Part shown: piece by piece, positions 36,151 through 46,055 of the stretch
How positions within the stretch are numbered: the stretch's first letter is position 1
Layout: each line of letters starts with the position of its first letter
Assembly (NCBI GenBank): GCA_030531795.1
Contig: JAUNMN010000002.1
Coordinates: 1 to 64,000, forward strand
Direction: 5' to 3'
From: Neisseria sp.
GTDB lineage: Bacteria; Pseudomonadota; Gammaproteobacteria; Burkholderiales; Neisseriaceae
DNA length: 64,000 bases
Position numbers and translations under genes: made by a program
Notes under the pieces: model-generated
Told to the model about the DNA's origin: nothing
The model's input: the letters and a program-made list of their open reading frames with translations, nothing else
Databases searched by the model: none

Positions 36151-36568
36151 CGCCTTCTCCTTGTGTTTTGCCGTCTGCACTCAATGAATTTGCCGCCATT
36201 TCGCCACGCAAATACGCCAAATCCTGCCGAATTTCGCCCAAAGTGTTTTGCACCACCCGACTTTGCGACTGCCAAGATTTCAGCGCACGATAAACGACAA
36301 TCACTGCAAATAACAGCAAAATCGCCGCCGTTCCAAAAAATACAGGCACTTTCCACTCAAGCGGCAACACTTCGTTCAAACCAAATAAAGCCGCCAGCAA
36401 AGCCACCAACAGCAACACCGTTCCCAGCAAAATCGCCAACAACAAAGCAACCAAACGGCTGATTTGCTGCGTGATGTCCAGCTGCAAAATTTGTCCGCGC
36501 AACAAAAACAGTTCCGCACCTTGTTTCAACACATTTTGATAACGCGCGAATGATTCCTGCCAAAACAT
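36128..36568 (-). CDS. YqjE-like phage-holin-family membrane protein
   Basis: The ATG at 36568 lies 7 bases after AAGGAA; an ATG six bases earlier touches that site. The 146-residue protein has two strong helices at about 36-62 and 72-95 (RLVALLLAILLGTVLLLVALLAALFG and VPVFFGTAAILLLFAVIVVY), then a basic polar tail. This is the pattern of the YqjE/holin-superfamily-III inner-membrane proteins found between YqjD and YqjK. Role unknown. Confidence 0.75.
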   Translation of the reverse strand: MFWQESFARYQNVLKQGAELFLLRGQILQLDITQQISRLVALLLAILLGTVLLLVALLAALFGLNEVLPLEWKVPVFFGTAAILLLFAVIVVYRALKSWQSQSRVVQNTLGEIRQDLAYLRGEMAANSLSADGKTQGEGDESATRT

Positions 36569-36603
36569 ACGCATTTCCTTATAAAAATGCCCCAAACAAA
36601 AAT

Positions 36604-36624
36604 GCCGCTTGAAATCCAAGCGGC
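36604..36624 (-). terminator. hairpin between yqjD-like and yqjE-like genes
   Basis: GCCGCTTG at 36604-36611 pairs with CAAGCGGC at 36617-36624. On the minus strand it begins 14 bp after the yqjD-like stop and is followed by ATTTTTG, so it may end or attenuate transcription before yqjE. On the plus strand CACTTTTTG follows. Confidence 0.65.
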
Positions 36625-36637
36625 ACACTTTTTGCGT

Positions 36638-36949
36638 TTAACGGCGATTAAGCAACACGCCCACCACCAAGCCCGCCAACGCCGCAAAACCCATTGCGTA
36701 ATAAGGTTTTTCCTGAACATAAGCATCGGCTTGTTTCACGCGATGTTTGAACTGTTCGCTCGCGTTCGCTTCAAAATCCGCCAACTTTTGCTGCGCTTGT
36801 GCCAACTTATCTTGCAATTTGCCTTTCAAAGCCTGCGTCTCTTCGCTGCTGCGCTCCACGCCACTTTGATACAAACCCTCCACCTCGTCCAAAACCGAAC
36901 GCACTTCTTTCATCAAAGCCTCTTTTTCTTGCTCAAAATCACGTTTCAT
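36638..36949 (-). CDS. DUF883 family protein (YqjD/ElaB-like)
   Basis: A 103-residue protein with a long charged helix (residues 1-75, EALMKEVRSVLDEVEGLY and later LQDKLAQAQQKLADFEA) and one carboxyl membrane segment with a glycine motif (AMGFAALAGLVVGVLLNRR). ElaB/YqjD proteins are tail-anchored and bind ribosomes in stationary-phase E. coli. AAGGAG precedes the ATG. First gene of the three-gene set. Confidence 0.85.
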   Translation of the reverse strand: MKRDFEQEKEALMKEVRSVLDEVEGLYQSGVERSSEETQALKGKLQDKLAQAQQKLADFEANASEQFKHRVKQADAYVQEKPYYAMGFAALAGLVVGVLLNRR

Positions 36950-37085
36950 GGTTTGCTCCTTGTTGTGTGAATAAAAATATTGTCAGCGACAATGTCTACA
37001 CCATACGCACTTTTCGCAGCAGATACAAGCATTTTTATGACAAATAATGTTTTTTTACATCTATTAAATTGAGTAAAGATGACAG

Positions 37086-37105
37086 ATGCCGTCTGCAGAC
37101 GGCAT
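37086..37105. repeat. perfect 20-bp uptake palindrome
   Basis: ATGCCGTCTGCAGACGGCAT in the 263-bp gap between the yqjD-like gene and the broken TetR gene. The remainder of the gap is AT-rich, with a T-run near 37050-37055; no gene or clear promoter was seen. Confidence 0.75.
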
Positions 37106-37212
37106 CGTTTAAACGCAAAACAAGCAAAGCGATTTTATGTAAACATCATCAGCTAAAATAAGCAACTGACATACGTTTTGCCAAACCATTTGCTCACGCC
37201 TGCGCCAGTTAT

Positions 37213-37756
37213 TTGTGCTTTTTCTGTTTTCGTTCATACAAAAATAAACCCGCCACTCTCAATCCCATACGGCGAATGATGGCAACAGGACGGCTGTGTG
37301 GCAAAAACACATATTGTGGAACGAGCATTGGTCAATCGCAAAACCTTTTACAAATATTATTCAGGCAAAAGCGATTTGGCAGGAGCGATGATTGCTGAGT
37401 TTAAAAACAGCTATGCTGAATTGCTCAAAGAACGTTTTAAAACCAATAACTTACAGAATTTTTTGCAGAAGTTTATTCCGTTTTTATTTGAACAACGCAA
37501 AACCCTGCTCGCCTTGTGGAGAGTGCAAACGAAACGTCATCATTTGTATGCCGATATGCAACAGCTGGTCGCTCACGCCTTTATTGCCCAAGCCATTGCC
37601 AAAAAAGGCGAAAAAGATTGGCATTACCAAGCCAAAATGATGTCTATTTTATCGCTGGAAAGTATGAAATATTGGTTGGAGTTAGACCAAATGCCACCCA
37701 ATCGGGAAATGTTGAAAATGTGGTTGGAGATGGTGGAAATCGTGAGAATTGAGTAA
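37213..37756 (+). pseudogene. TetR-family regulator with frameshifted N-terminus
   Basis: The frame from 37298 (GTG) encodes the end of a TetR helix-turn-helix (IVERALVNRKTFYKYYSGKSDLAGAMI) and a ligand domain to 37756. The first helix expected before it is found in a different frame from 37213 (RSYKNKPATLNPIRRMMATGRL). A frameshift, possibly with a few lost codons, lies around 37275-37300. DNA binding should be lost. A short GTG-started product is conceivable but would lack half of the DNA-binding domain. Confidence 0.65.
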
Positions 37757-37808
37757 AACGGCAAATCCGCCACAAAATTTTTGAACAAAATTGTGAAAAC
37801 AAAACGGC

Positions 37809-37880
37809 GATGCCGTCTGCACTGAAAAACGCCCCACTGGTGAAGCAGTAGGGACAGTTTACAACACTGCAGACGGCATC
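37809..37880 (+). terminator. nested hairpin clamped by uptake words before proB end
   Basis: GATGCCGTCTGCA at 37809-37821 pairs with TGCAGACGGCATC at 37868-37880 and is followed by TTTTTATC. Inside, CCCACTG pairs with CAGT-A-GGG around GTGAAG, and ACTG with CAGT. Same family as the 35760 and 12642 copies. Convergent genes on both sides. Confidence 0.7.
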
Positions 37881-37894
37881 TTTTTATCACTTCA

Positions 37895-39022
37895 TCACGC
37901 GCTGATTGCTAAATTATCGCGATGAATCAGTTCGGCTTCTAGGCTGTAGCCCAGTTTGCTGGCGATTTGTTCTGACGGCGTTTGCAAAATTTTGGCGGTT
38001 TCGTCGCTGCTGTAATTGCTCAAACCACGCGCGATTTCCTCGCCCGCCAAATTGCAGACGGCAAGTAGTTCTCCGCGATGAAAATAACCGTCCACGCGCA
38101 CGCAGCCAATCGGCAACAAGCTGCGTTTGCCGTCCAACAAGGCTTTCGCCGCGCCGTCGTCCACCACCACGCTGCCTGCGATTTGCACATGCCCGAGTAA
38201 CCATTGTTTGCGGGCGGCGACGCGACTGTGTTCGCTGGTGAACAATGTGCCTAAACGCTCGCCTGCCAACACACGTTGCAACACCTGTTCTTCGCGTCCT
38301 GATGCGACAACGGTTGCCGCGCCACTCAATGCGGCGCGTTTTGCCGCTTTGACTTTGGTGTACATGCCGCCCGTTCCCACGCCCGTGCCTGCGCCACCCG
38401 CCATATTTTCCAATTCTGGGTGCGCGGCGGCGATTTCGTGAATGAATTGTGCCTTGGGATTTTTACGCGGGTCGCTGTCGTATAAACCTTGTTGGTCGGT
38501 CAAAATAATCAGGGCATCGGCATCGACTAAATTCGCCACCAGTGCGGCTAAAGTGTCGTTGTCGCCGAGTTTGATTTCGTCTGTTGTTACCGTATCGTTT
38601 TCATTGATAATCGGCACAATGCCTTTTTGTAATAAGGTTTGCAAAGTGCTGCGCGCGTTCAAATAGCGGGTACGATGGCTTAAATCTTCGTGGGTCAGCA
38701 AAATTTGAGCGGTGTGAATGTGATGCGGACGAAATGCGCTTTCGTAGGCTTGGGCGATGCCCATTTGCCCAACCGCCGCTGCCGCCTGCAACTCATTCAA
38801 CAAAGTCGGACGCTTCGCCCAACCCAAGCGTTTGATGCCTTCGGCAATCGCGCCACTGGACACAAACACCACCTGCACGCCTTGCTGATGCAAAGCGGCG
38901 ATTTGGTCTGCCCAACGATTGAGCGCCGCTTGGTCTATGCCTTTACCTTCGTTCGTGACCAAGCTCGAGCCCACTTTCACCACGATTAACTTGGCTTGTT
39001 CTAATAAATGTCTTGCGTTCAT
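37895..39022 (-). CDS. proB: glutamate 5-kinase
   Basis: First enzyme of proline synthesis. The 375-residue protein has the amino acid kinase domain ([100 protein letters not shown]) and a carboxyl PUA domain (about 280-370). It lies 45 bp after the DUF2818 gene on the same strand. proA is not in the window. Confidence 0.96.
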   Translation of the reverse strand: MNARHLLEQAKLIVVKVGSSLVTNEGKGIDQAALNRWADQIAALHQQGVQVVFVSSGAIAEGIKRLGWAKRPTLLNELQAAAAVGQMGIAQAYESAFRPHHIHTAQILLTHEDLSHRTRYLNARSTLQTLLQKGIVPIINENDTVTTDEIKLGDNDTLAALVANLVDADALIILTDQQGLYDSDPRKNPKAQFIHEIAAAHPELENMAGGAGTGVGTGGMYTKVKAAKRAALSGAATVVASGREEQVLQRVLAGERLGTLFTSEHSRVAARKQWLLGHVQIAGSVVVDDGAAKALLDGKRSLLPIGCVRVDGYFHRGELLAVCNLAGEEIARGLSNYSSDETAKILQTPSEQIASKLGYSLEAELIHRDNLAISA

Positions 39023-39067
39023 GATGCGATTCTCCGATGCCGTCTGCAGTTGCAGCTTGGGCTTCTA

Positions 39068-39367
39068 TTATTCTTTATTGCGACCGTGCCAAAAGTAACG
39101 CCACACAAATCCGGGAAAAGCGGCAACCAAATACAAACACGCCACCACCACATAAAATTCCCAGCCTTGCGAATGCACCGCACCTGCGCGCGATTCCAGC
39201 AAATACGCCAAACCGCCCATCAGCACAAAACCCAGCAACAATTCCAACAAATGATGTTTGATGGTTTTGTTGGCAAGGTTTTTGATGCCCAATAATTTTT
39301 GGCCGACAAAAGGCACGTTGGCAAAAATCAGCATGAGCAGTAACAAAATATACATTGAAGCAGTCAT
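39068..39367 (-). CDS. DUF2818 family membrane protein
   Basis: The ATG at 39367 gives MTASMYILLLLMLIFANVPF; an upstream extension is unsupported. The 99-residue product has three helices at about 4-18, 37-55 and 68-88, with an HHLLELL motif and the end AAFPGFVWRYFW. DUF2818 genes follow nuoN in many betaproteobacteria, as here, but a strong terminator lies between, so it may have its own promoter. Possible complex I accessory; unproven. Confidence 0.75.
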   Translation of the reverse strand: MTASMYILLLLMLIFANVPFVGQKLLGIKNLANKTIKHHLLELLLGFVLMGGLAYLLESRAGAVHSQGWEFYVVVACLYLVAAFPGFVWRYFWHGRNKE

Positions 39368-39425
39368 GATTTTCTCGTTTTTAAGATGAATGACAAACAC
39401 TCGTTTCCGAAAGCGCAATCATAGC

Positions 39426-39454
39426 AAAAACGGCAACCTCGCAGTTGCCGTTTT
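39426..39454. terminator. terminator at the end of the nuo operon
   Basis: AAAAACGGCAAC at 39426-39437 pairs with GTTGCCGTTTT at 39444-39454 around a 6-base loop. It is symmetric in A and T runs, so works on both strands; on the minus strand it lies 68 bp after nuoN. Confidence 0.8.
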
Positions 39455-39521
39455 GATGTTTATCGTTGCATCCATTTGATTTGAGCCAAAAAGCCGTCAA
39501 ATGCCAACAACGATTTTGGTT

Positions 39522-40967
39522 TTATTGCAAAGTTTGTTGCAATGCCTGTACGCACCAGTCCATCACGCTTTGTGGCATCACGCCCCACAACAGCAACAGC
39601 AAAGCGTTTACCGACAACAACACGCTCACATCCACGCCTGCTTTCACAGGACGGTTGCCGTCTGCAGGGTCAAAATACATGCTTTTCACTACGCGCAGAT
39701 AGTAGAACGCGCCGATTAAACTCATAATCACGGCAAACACCGACACCCAAACAAAACCTTGACTCAACAAAGATTGAATCACGCTGAATTTGGCATAAAA
39801 GCCCATCAGCGGCGGAATGCCAGCCATGCTGAACATCACCAACAACATCACAAAAGCATACCAAGCGTTACGTTGGTTTAAACCAGCCAAATCGGCGATG
39901 TTTTCGCACTCAAACGATTCGTCCGACAAAAGCATCAATACGCCGAAGCCTGCCAAACCCATAACCACATAGCTCAATGCGTAATACAAAGCTGCCGATA
40001 AACCTGCTTCGCCGCCAACAAACGCCAACAAAATGAAACCCATGTGCGAAATAGTTGAATATGCAAACATGCGTTTGATGTTGCTTTGCATAATCGCCGC
40101 CAAGTTACCCAAAAGCAATGACACCACGCCCAAGATAACCAACATTTGCGACCAGTCTGCGCTTTCTGTGCCCAAGGCATTCACCAAAATGCGGAAAGTG
40201 AACGCCACCGCAGCGATTTTCGGAGCTGAACCAACAAAAGCGGCAACTGAAGTCGGCGCACCTTGATACACATCGGGTACCCACATATGAAACGGCACTG
40301 CGCCCAATTTGAAGGCAACCGCCACCACCACAAACACCAAGCCCAGTTTCAGCAACCAAGGATTTTCTTGACCGTTAAACGCATTCGCCAACACGGTTGC
40401 AAACTCCAAAGAACCTGTTGCGCCGTAAATCAAAGAAATGCCGTAGAGCAATAAGCCCGATGCCAACGCACCCAAAACGAAATATTTCAAAGCCGCTTCG
40501 GCTGCGTTTACCGCATCGCGACGCAAGGCAATCATCGCGTACAAAGATAGCGACAACAACTCCAAACCCAAATACGCGCTCAAAAAGTGTCCTGCGCTTG
40601 CCATGATGTTCATGCCGATTAAGGCAAACAAAGCCAGCGTGTAAAACTCACCTTTGAACATATTGCGCGCTTCGTTATACGGTTTGGCGTAAACAAACAA
40701 AGCAAACATCGCACAATACATCACCATCTTGCTCAACTGCGCGATGCCGTCTGCAAGATACATGCCGCTAAATGTTGCCACGCTGGTCGGTGTCCACACC
40801 GCCCACTGCGCCGCAGCCGTTACCACCAAAGCCAACAAACTCAAATAATGAGTGATGTGGCGTTGGCTGTCTTTGAGCCACAAATCCACCAATAAAACCA
40901 CGCACAAAGCCGTCAGCAAGACCATTTCAGGCAAGGCGGGGATTAAATTCAAATCGTTCCAGTTCAT
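39522..40967 (-). CDS. nuoN: NADH-quinone oxidoreductase subunit N
   Basis: A 481-residue antiporter-like membrane subunit of complex I with about 14 helices. The conserved region ALKYFVLGALASGLLLYGISLIYGATG, FKLGAVPFHMWVPDVYQGAPT and NIKRMFAYSTISHMGF holds the Lys and Glu residues of the proton path. Last gene of the operon. An uptake-word core in the coding strand encodes the PADGNRP segment near the carboxyl end. Confidence 0.96.
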   Translation of the reverse strand: MNWNDLNLIPALPEMVLLTALCVVLLVDLWLKDSQRHITHYLSLLALVVTAAAQWAVWTPTSVATFSGMYLADGIAQLSKMVMYCAMFALFVYAKPYNEARNMFKGEFYTLALFALIGMNIMASAGHFLSAYLGLELLSLSLYAMIALRRDAVNAAEAALKYFVLGALASGLLLYGISLIYGATGSLEFATVLANAFNGQENPWLLKLGLVFVVVAVAFKLGAVPFHMWVPDVYQGAPTSVAAFVGSAPKIAAVAFTFRILVNALGTESADWSQMLVILGVVSLLLGNLAAIMQSNIKRMFAYSTISHMGFILLAFVGGEAGLSAALYYALSYVVMGLAGFGVLMLLSDESFECENIADLAGLNQRNAWYAFVMLLVMFSMAGIPPLMGFYAKFSVIQSLLSQGFVWVSVFAVIMSLIGAFYYLRVVKSMYFDPADGNRPVKAGVDVSVLLSVNALLLLLWGVMPQSVMDWCVQALQQTLQ

Positions 40968-40976
40968 TCACACACC

Positions 40977-42488
40977 TCAAATCTTGCTTTGTGCCACTTG
41001 GGTAATCAAGTCGTTTGCCGCTTGATGAATCACTTCAATAAACGGATTTGGGAACAAACCCATGCCCAAAACCGCAATCGCCAAAATCGTCAATACCGCA
41101 AATTCGCGACAATTGATGTCTTTCAATTCTTTCACTTCTGGGTTGGTGATTTCGCCGAAAATCGTGCGCTTGTACATCCACAAAGTGTAAGCCGCGCCGA
41201 AAATCAAAGTTAATGCCGCCAATCCGCCAATCCAAATGTTGTAATGCACCGCACCCATAATCACCATAAATTCGCCAACGAAACCCGATGTTGCTGGCAA
41301 ACCTGCGTTCGCCATTGCAAACAACATCATAAACGCTGCAAATTTTGGCATCACGTTTACCACGCCGCCGTAATCGGCAATATTACGCGTGTGCAAACGG
41401 TCGTACATCACACCGATACACATAAACATCGCCGCCGACACGAAACCGTGCGAAATCATTTGCATAATCGCACCTTTCAATGCCCATGGCTCTAACATGT
41501 TTTGCTGTTCGCCCACGAACAAGAAGAAACCCAAGGTTACAAAACCCATGTGGCTAATCGATGAATACGCCACCAGTTTTTTCATATCGGTTTGCACCAA
41601 AGCCACCATGCCGATGTAAATCACCGCAATCAAGCTCAACACAATCACAGCAGGTGCGAAATAACGCGAAGCGTCTGGCAAAATCGGCAAAATGAAACGC
41701 AAGAAGCCGTATGCACCGATTTTCAAAGTAATCGCTGCCAACACCATCGAACCGCCAGTTGGTGCTTCCACGTGGGCATCAGGCAACCAAGTATGCACGG
41801 GGAACATCGGCACTTTCACCGCAAACGACAAGAAGAATGCGATGAACAATAATTGTTGAACGCCCAATGGAATGTGTTTTAAGTTTTGGAAGTCTACGAT
41901 TGAGAAGCTACCGCCAGTTTGGAACGACAAGTAAATCATCGCCACCAGCATCAACAGCGAACCCAATAAGGTATACAAAAACAGTTTTACTGAAGCATAT
42001 ACGCGACGCGGACCGCCCCACATACCGATAATCAGATACAACGGAATCAGCATGCCCTCAAAGAACACATAGAACAAAATCGCGTCTTGTGCGGCAAATG
42101 CACCGTTAATCAAACCCGACATAATCAAAAACGCCGCCATGTATTGCGCTGCACGTTTTTGAATCACTTCCCAACCTGCCAACACCACCATCAGCGTGAT
42201 GAAGGCGTTCAAAATGATGAACAAAACCGAGATGCCGTCTGCACCCAAGGCGTAGTTGATGTTGAACGCTGGAATCCATGGATGGAACTCCACGAATTGA
42301 TACGCGCTGCTCAAGCGGTCGAAGCCTGTAAATAAAGGCAAGGTAACCAAAAAGCCTGCCAATGCACCGATAAACGCCAAAATCCGCGCCAAAGATGCAC
42401 GACTATCTGAACCCGTTGCCAGCACCAACAAGCCCGCAACGATGGGAATCCAAATAGCCAAGCTAAGGAGATTGTTAAACATAGTCAT
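40977..42488 (-). CDS. nuoM: NADH-quinone oxidoreductase subunit M
   Basis: A 503-residue proton-pumping subunit. Antiporter motifs include FYVFFEGMLIPLYLIIGMWGG, VKVPMFPVHTWLPDAHVEAPTGGSMVLAAITLK and DMKKLVAYSSISHMGFVTLG. It starts 28 bp after nuoL and ends 9 bp before nuoN. Length and helix pattern are normal. Confidence 0.97.
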   Translation of the reverse strand: MTMFNNLLSLAIWIPIVAGLLVLATGSDSRASLARILAFIGALAGFLVTLPLFTGFDRLSSAYQFVEFHPWIPAFNINYALGADGISVLFIILNAFITLMVVLAGWEVIQKRAAQYMAAFLIMSGLINGAFAAQDAILFYVFFEGMLIPLYLIIGMWGGPRRVYASVKLFLYTLLGSLLMLVAMIYLSFQTGGSFSIVDFQNLKHIPLGVQQLLFIAFFLSFAVKVPMFPVHTWLPDAHVEAPTGGSMVLAAITLKIGAYGFLRFILPILPDASRYFAPAVIVLSLIAVIYIGMVALVQTDMKKLVAYSSISHMGFVTLGFFLFVGEQQNMLEPWALKGAIMQMISHGFVSAAMFMCIGVMYDRLHTRNIADYGGVVNVMPKFAAFMMLFAMANAGLPATSGFVGEFMVIMGAVHYNIWIGGLAALTLIFGAAYTLWMYKRTIFGEITNPEVKELKDINCREFAVLTILAIAVLGMGLFPNPFIEVIHQAANDLITQVAQSKI

Positions 42489-42516
42489 AACCTGTTTTCT
42501 TAATTAAATCTTGCAC

Positions 42517-44571
42517 TTATTTTACCAACAAGCCCCAAAACAGCGTCAGCACCAAAGCCAACACACCAAACACCATAAAGGCGGCGTAAGTGTAAATAAA
42601 GCCTGTTTGCATTTTGCGAACCTGTGCCGCAACCGCGCCCACCAATTTCGCCGAACCGTTTACCACTGCATTGTCAATCAACAAGCTGTCGCACACTTTC
42701 CAGAAGAAGCTACCCAATGCACGGCTGCCTTTGGCAAACACATTGAAGTAAATCGTGTCCAAGAAATATTTGTTTTCCAACAATTGATAAATCGGTTTGA
42801 ACGCTGCTGCGATTTTCGCTGGCAAATGCGGCGCTTTCACATACAAGAACCAAGCCGTTACCACGCCCGCGATTGCCAAGTACAACACTGGAGTATGCAA
42901 GCTGTGGCTCACCATGCCCAATGGACCGTGGAACGCTTCTTTCATCACCGTCATGGTTGGGTGTGCTTCGTGATTGATGAAAATCACATCTTTAAAGAAG
43001 TCGCCATACAACATCGGTTCAATCGCCACATAACCAATCATCACCGACGGAATTGCCAATAAAATCAATGGCAAAGTAACCACCCATGGACTTTCGTGTG
43101 GGTTGTCGTTCGGCGACAAGCCATGATGATGTTCCTCGTGTTCATCATGCGCGTGTTCATCATGTGCATGATGATGGTCGTCATGAGCCACTTCACGCCA
43201 TTTTTCTTTGCCGTGGAATACCATAAAGTATTGACGGAACGCGTAAAACGCCGTAACAAACACGCTTGCCAACACCGCAAAATAGGCAAAACCGCTACCA
43301 GGCAATGTGCTGGCTTTTGCCGCTTCAATAATCGAATCTTTTGAGTAGAAACCTGCGAAAAATGGTGTGCCAATCAAAGACAGATTACCAATCAACATCG
43401 TAATCCATGTAATCGGCATGTATTTTTTCAAATTACCCATATGACGCATATCTTGGTCGTGGTGCATACCGATAATCGCGCTGCCCGCTGCCAGGAACAG
43501 CAAGGCTTTAAAGAATGCGTGTGTCATCACATGGAACATGGCAACCGAATAAGCCGACACGCCCAAAGCAACCGTCATATAACCCAATTGCGACAAAGTT
43601 GAATACGCCACCACGCGTTTGATGTCGTTTTGAATCGTACCCAAAAAGCCCATGAACAAAGCGGTAATCGCGCCAATCACCATAATGGTGCTGAGTGCGG
43701 TGCTGCTCATTTCATACATCGGCGACATACGCGACACCATGAATAAACCAGCTGTTACCATGGTTGCGGCGTGAATCAAAGCCGAAATCGGGGTTGGACC
43801 TTCCATTGAGTCTGGCAACCAAACGTGTAAAGGGAACTGCGCCGATTTACCCATCGCACCGACAAACAACAGCAAGCAAGTTGCGGTAATCAAAGACCAT
43901 TCCAAACCAGGTAAAATGCTAATCGTTGCCGTCTGCAGTTGCGGCAAATAGGCAAACACATCTTGATAACGCAAGCTGCCGCCAAAATACGCCAACACCA
44001 AGCCAATGCCCAAGATGAAACCGAAGTCGCCGACACGGTTCACCAAAAACGCTTTTAAGTTGGCGAAAATCGCCGTGTCGCGTTTAAAGTAGAAACCAAT
44101 CAATAAGTATGACACCAAGCCCACAGCTTCCCAGCCGAAGAATAACTGAATGAAGTTGTTGGACATAATCAGCATCAACATACTGAATGTAAACAATGAG
44201 ATATAGCTGAAAAAGCGTTGGTAGCCAACTTTTTCATCGTGCATATAGCCGATGGTGTAGATGTGTACCATCAGCGATACAGACGTTACCACCACCATCA
44301 TCATCGCGGTGAGCGTGTCTACCAAGAAGCCAACCGAAAACTCAATGCCACCCATGGTCAGCCATGTGTAGACGTTTTCATCAAATTTGCCACGCGAGCC
44401 ATTGATGAAACCGTATAAAACATAGGCAGACAACACGGCAGAAATCGCCACACCCAAAATCGTTACGCTGTGCGACGCGGCACGTCCGATTTTATTGCCA
44501 AACAAACCCGCAATAATCGAACCTGCCAGCGGCAATAAGGCTATCGTTAGATACAAAGTCATGTCGTTCAT
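42517..44571 (-). CDS. nuoL: NADH-quinone oxidoreductase subunit L with His-rich loop
   Basis: The largest pump subunit, 684 residues, with the motifs FFGWEAVGLVSYLLIGFYF, SAQFPLHVWLPDSMEGPTPISALIHAATMVTAG and DIKRVVAYSTLSQLGYM and the long lateral carboxyl helix. At about residues 459-484, between helices, there is a loop dominated by His, Asp and Glu (DDHHHAHDEHAHDEHEEHHHG). Such a loop could bind metals; it is not part of the catalytic core. Sits between nuoK and nuoM. Confidence 0.96.
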   Translation of the reverse strand: MNDMTLYLTIALLPLAGSIIAGLFGNKIGRAASHSVTILGVAISAVLSAYVLYGFINGSRGKFDENVYTWLTMGGIEFSVGFLVDTLTAMMMVVVTSVSLMVHIYTIGYMHDEKVGYQRFFSYISLFTFSMLMLIMSNNFIQLFFGWEAVGLVSYLLIGFYFKRDTAIFANLKAFLVNRVGDFGFILGIGLVLAYFGGSLRYQDVFAYLPQLQTATISILPGLEWSLITATCLLLFVGAMGKSAQFPLHVWLPDSMEGPTPISALIHAATMVTAGLFMVSRMSPMYEMSSTALSTIMVIGAITALFMGFLGTIQNDIKRVVAYSTLSQLGYMTVALGVSAYSVAMFHVMTHAFFKALLFLAAGSAIIGMHHDQDMRHMGNLKKYMPITWITMLIGNLSLIGTPFFAGFYSKDSIIEAAKASTLPGSGFAYFAVLASVFVTAFYAFRQYFMVFHGKEKWREVAHDDHHHAHDEHAHDEHEEHHHGLSPNDNPHESPWVVTLPLILLAIPSVMIGYVAIEPMLYGDFFKDVIFINHEAHPTMTVMKEAFHGPLGMVSHSLHTPVLYLAIAGVVTAWFLYVKAPHLPAKIAAAFKPIYQLLENKYFLDTIYFNVFAKGSRALGSFFWKVCDSLLIDNAVVNGSAKLVGAVAAQVRKMQTGFIYTYAAFMVFGVLALVLTLFWGLLVK

Positions 44572-44588
44572 TATTGTTTTGCTCCCGA

Positions 44589-44894
44589 TTAACCTTGAAG
44601 ATGATTCAATTCAGTAACGTTAATGGTTTTACGATTGCGGTATACCAAAACCATGATTGCCAAACCGATTGCCGATTCTGCAGCGGCAACGGTTAATACG
44701 AAAAAGACGAAAATTTGTCCTGCGGTGTCGCCCAAGTATTGCGAGAAGGCGATAAAGTTGAAATTAACCGCCAACAACATCAATTCAATGGACATCAGCA
44801 AAACCAACACGTTTTTGCGGTTCATGAAAATGCCCATCGCGCTGATGCCGAACAATAAAGCCGCCAACACCAAATAATGTGTAATCGTAATCAT
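44589..44894 (-). CDS. nuoK: NADH-quinone oxidoreductase subunit K
   Basis: A 101-residue three-helix subunit with the conserved glutamates in [13 protein letters not shown] and [18 protein letters not shown]. Its start overlaps the nuoJ stop by 4 bp, indicating translational coupling. Confidence 0.96.
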   Translation of the reverse strand: MITITHYLVLAALLFGISAMGIFMNRKNVLVLLMSIELMLLAVNFNFIAFSQYLGDTAGQIFVFFVLTVAAAESAIGLAIMVLVYRNRKTINVTELNHLQG

Positions 44895-45553
44895 GCTTTG
44901 CCCTCCCCTGCGTTTTCACTGGCTTCATCTGCCACTGCAGACGGCACTTGCACCGCAGTTTCCATTTTCACCATGCGCATACGACCTTTTTTGGCATCTA
45001 CTTTCACTTGGTCTGCAGGATTGATGTATTTCGGATTAACGGTTTTACGATGCACCAAGGCAATCGCTGCCACCATGCCCAACACCAACAACACCGCTGC
45101 CAACTCAAACGGTAACAAATAAGTGGTGTAAAGTTGCATACCCAAATCGCGCACATTGCTGTAATCAGCAGGAATGTCTTTCATGATGCCAAACGCTGCC
45201 AAATCGGTTTCGGGTGCAACTAAAATCAAAATCAGCACCACCGCCATCAACACGCCCACCACAAACGCAACGGGTGCATTGCGCCAGAAACCTTGACGCA
45301 TTTCCTCAATGTCAATATTGAGCATCATCACCACGAACAGGAACAACACCATCACCGCGCCAACATACACCACCACCAAAGTAATGCCCAAAAACTCTGC
45401 CTGCATCAGCATCCAAATCATCGCGCTCATACAGAAAGTCAGCACCAAATACAAAGCGGCATGTACAGGGTTTTTCGCAGTTACGGTTTTCACCGCACCA
45501 AACAGCACAATCGCTGCCAAAACATAGAACAGAATCAAAGAAAAAGTCATCAC
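44891..45553 (-). CDS. nuoJ: NADH-quinone oxidoreductase subunit J
   Basis: A 220-residue membrane subunit with five helices; [27 protein letters not shown] is the conserved third-helix region. The carboxyl tail after about 180 is extended and polar ([20 protein letters not shown]), with part of it encoded by an uptake word. Downstream of nuoI by 8 bp. Confidence 0.95.
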   Translation of the reverse strand: MMTFSLILFYVLAAIVLFGAVKTVTAKNPVHAALYLVLTFCMSAMIWMLMQAEFLGITLVVVYVGAVMVLFLFVVMMLNIDIEEMRQGFWRNAPVAFVVGVLMAVVLILILVAPETDLAAFGIMKDIPADYSNVRDLGMQLYTTYLLPFELAAVLLVLGMVAAIALVHRKTVNPKYINPADQVKVDAKKGRMRMVKMETAVQVPSAVADEASENAGEGKA

Positions 45554-45561
45554 TCTGCTCC

Positions 45562-46041
45562 TTAACGATACGGTGCATCGGCTGCTTTGCGTTTGGCAAT
45601 TTCTGCTTCGTATTTATCGCCAATCGCCAACAGCATCGGTTTGGTGTAGTGCAAATCACCACGTTTTTCGCCGTGGTATTCCAAAATATGGGTTTCCACA
45701 ATCGCGTCTACTGGACACGCTTCTTCGCAAAAACCACAGAAAATACACTTGGTTAAGTCAATATCGTAACGCGTGGTGCGGCGCGTACCGTCTGCACGTT
45801 GCTCCGATTCAATATTGATTGCCATCGCGGGACAAACCGCTTCACACAGTTTGCAGGCAATGCAACGCTCTTCGCCATTTGGATAACGGCGTTGCGCGTG
45901 CAAACCACGAAAACGCACCGATTGCGGCGTTTTCTCTTCGGGGAACATAATCGTTTCTTTACGCTTGAAAAAGTTTTTCAGCGTAACGCCCATGCCAGAC
46001 ACCAACTCGCCCAGCAAAAAGGTTTTTACAAAATTAGCCAT
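45562..46041 (-). CDS. nuoI: NADH-quinone oxidoreductase subunit I
   Basis: A 159-residue ferredoxin-like subunit with two [4Fe-4S] sites, [12 protein letters not shown] and [19 protein letters not shown], which pass electrons towards NuoB. The amino-terminal helix ([22 protein letters not shown]) rests on the membrane arm. 14 bp after nuoH. Confidence 0.97.
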   Translation of the reverse strand: MANFVKTFLLGELVSGMGVTLKNFFKRKETIMFPEEKTPQSVRFRGLHAQRRYPNGEERCIACKLCEAVCPAMAINIESEQRADGTRRTTRYDIDLTKCIFCGFCEEACPVDAIVETHILEYHGEKRGDLHYTKPMLLAIGDKYEAEIAKRKAADAPYR

Positions 46042-46055
46042 ACTCTACTCTCCCC

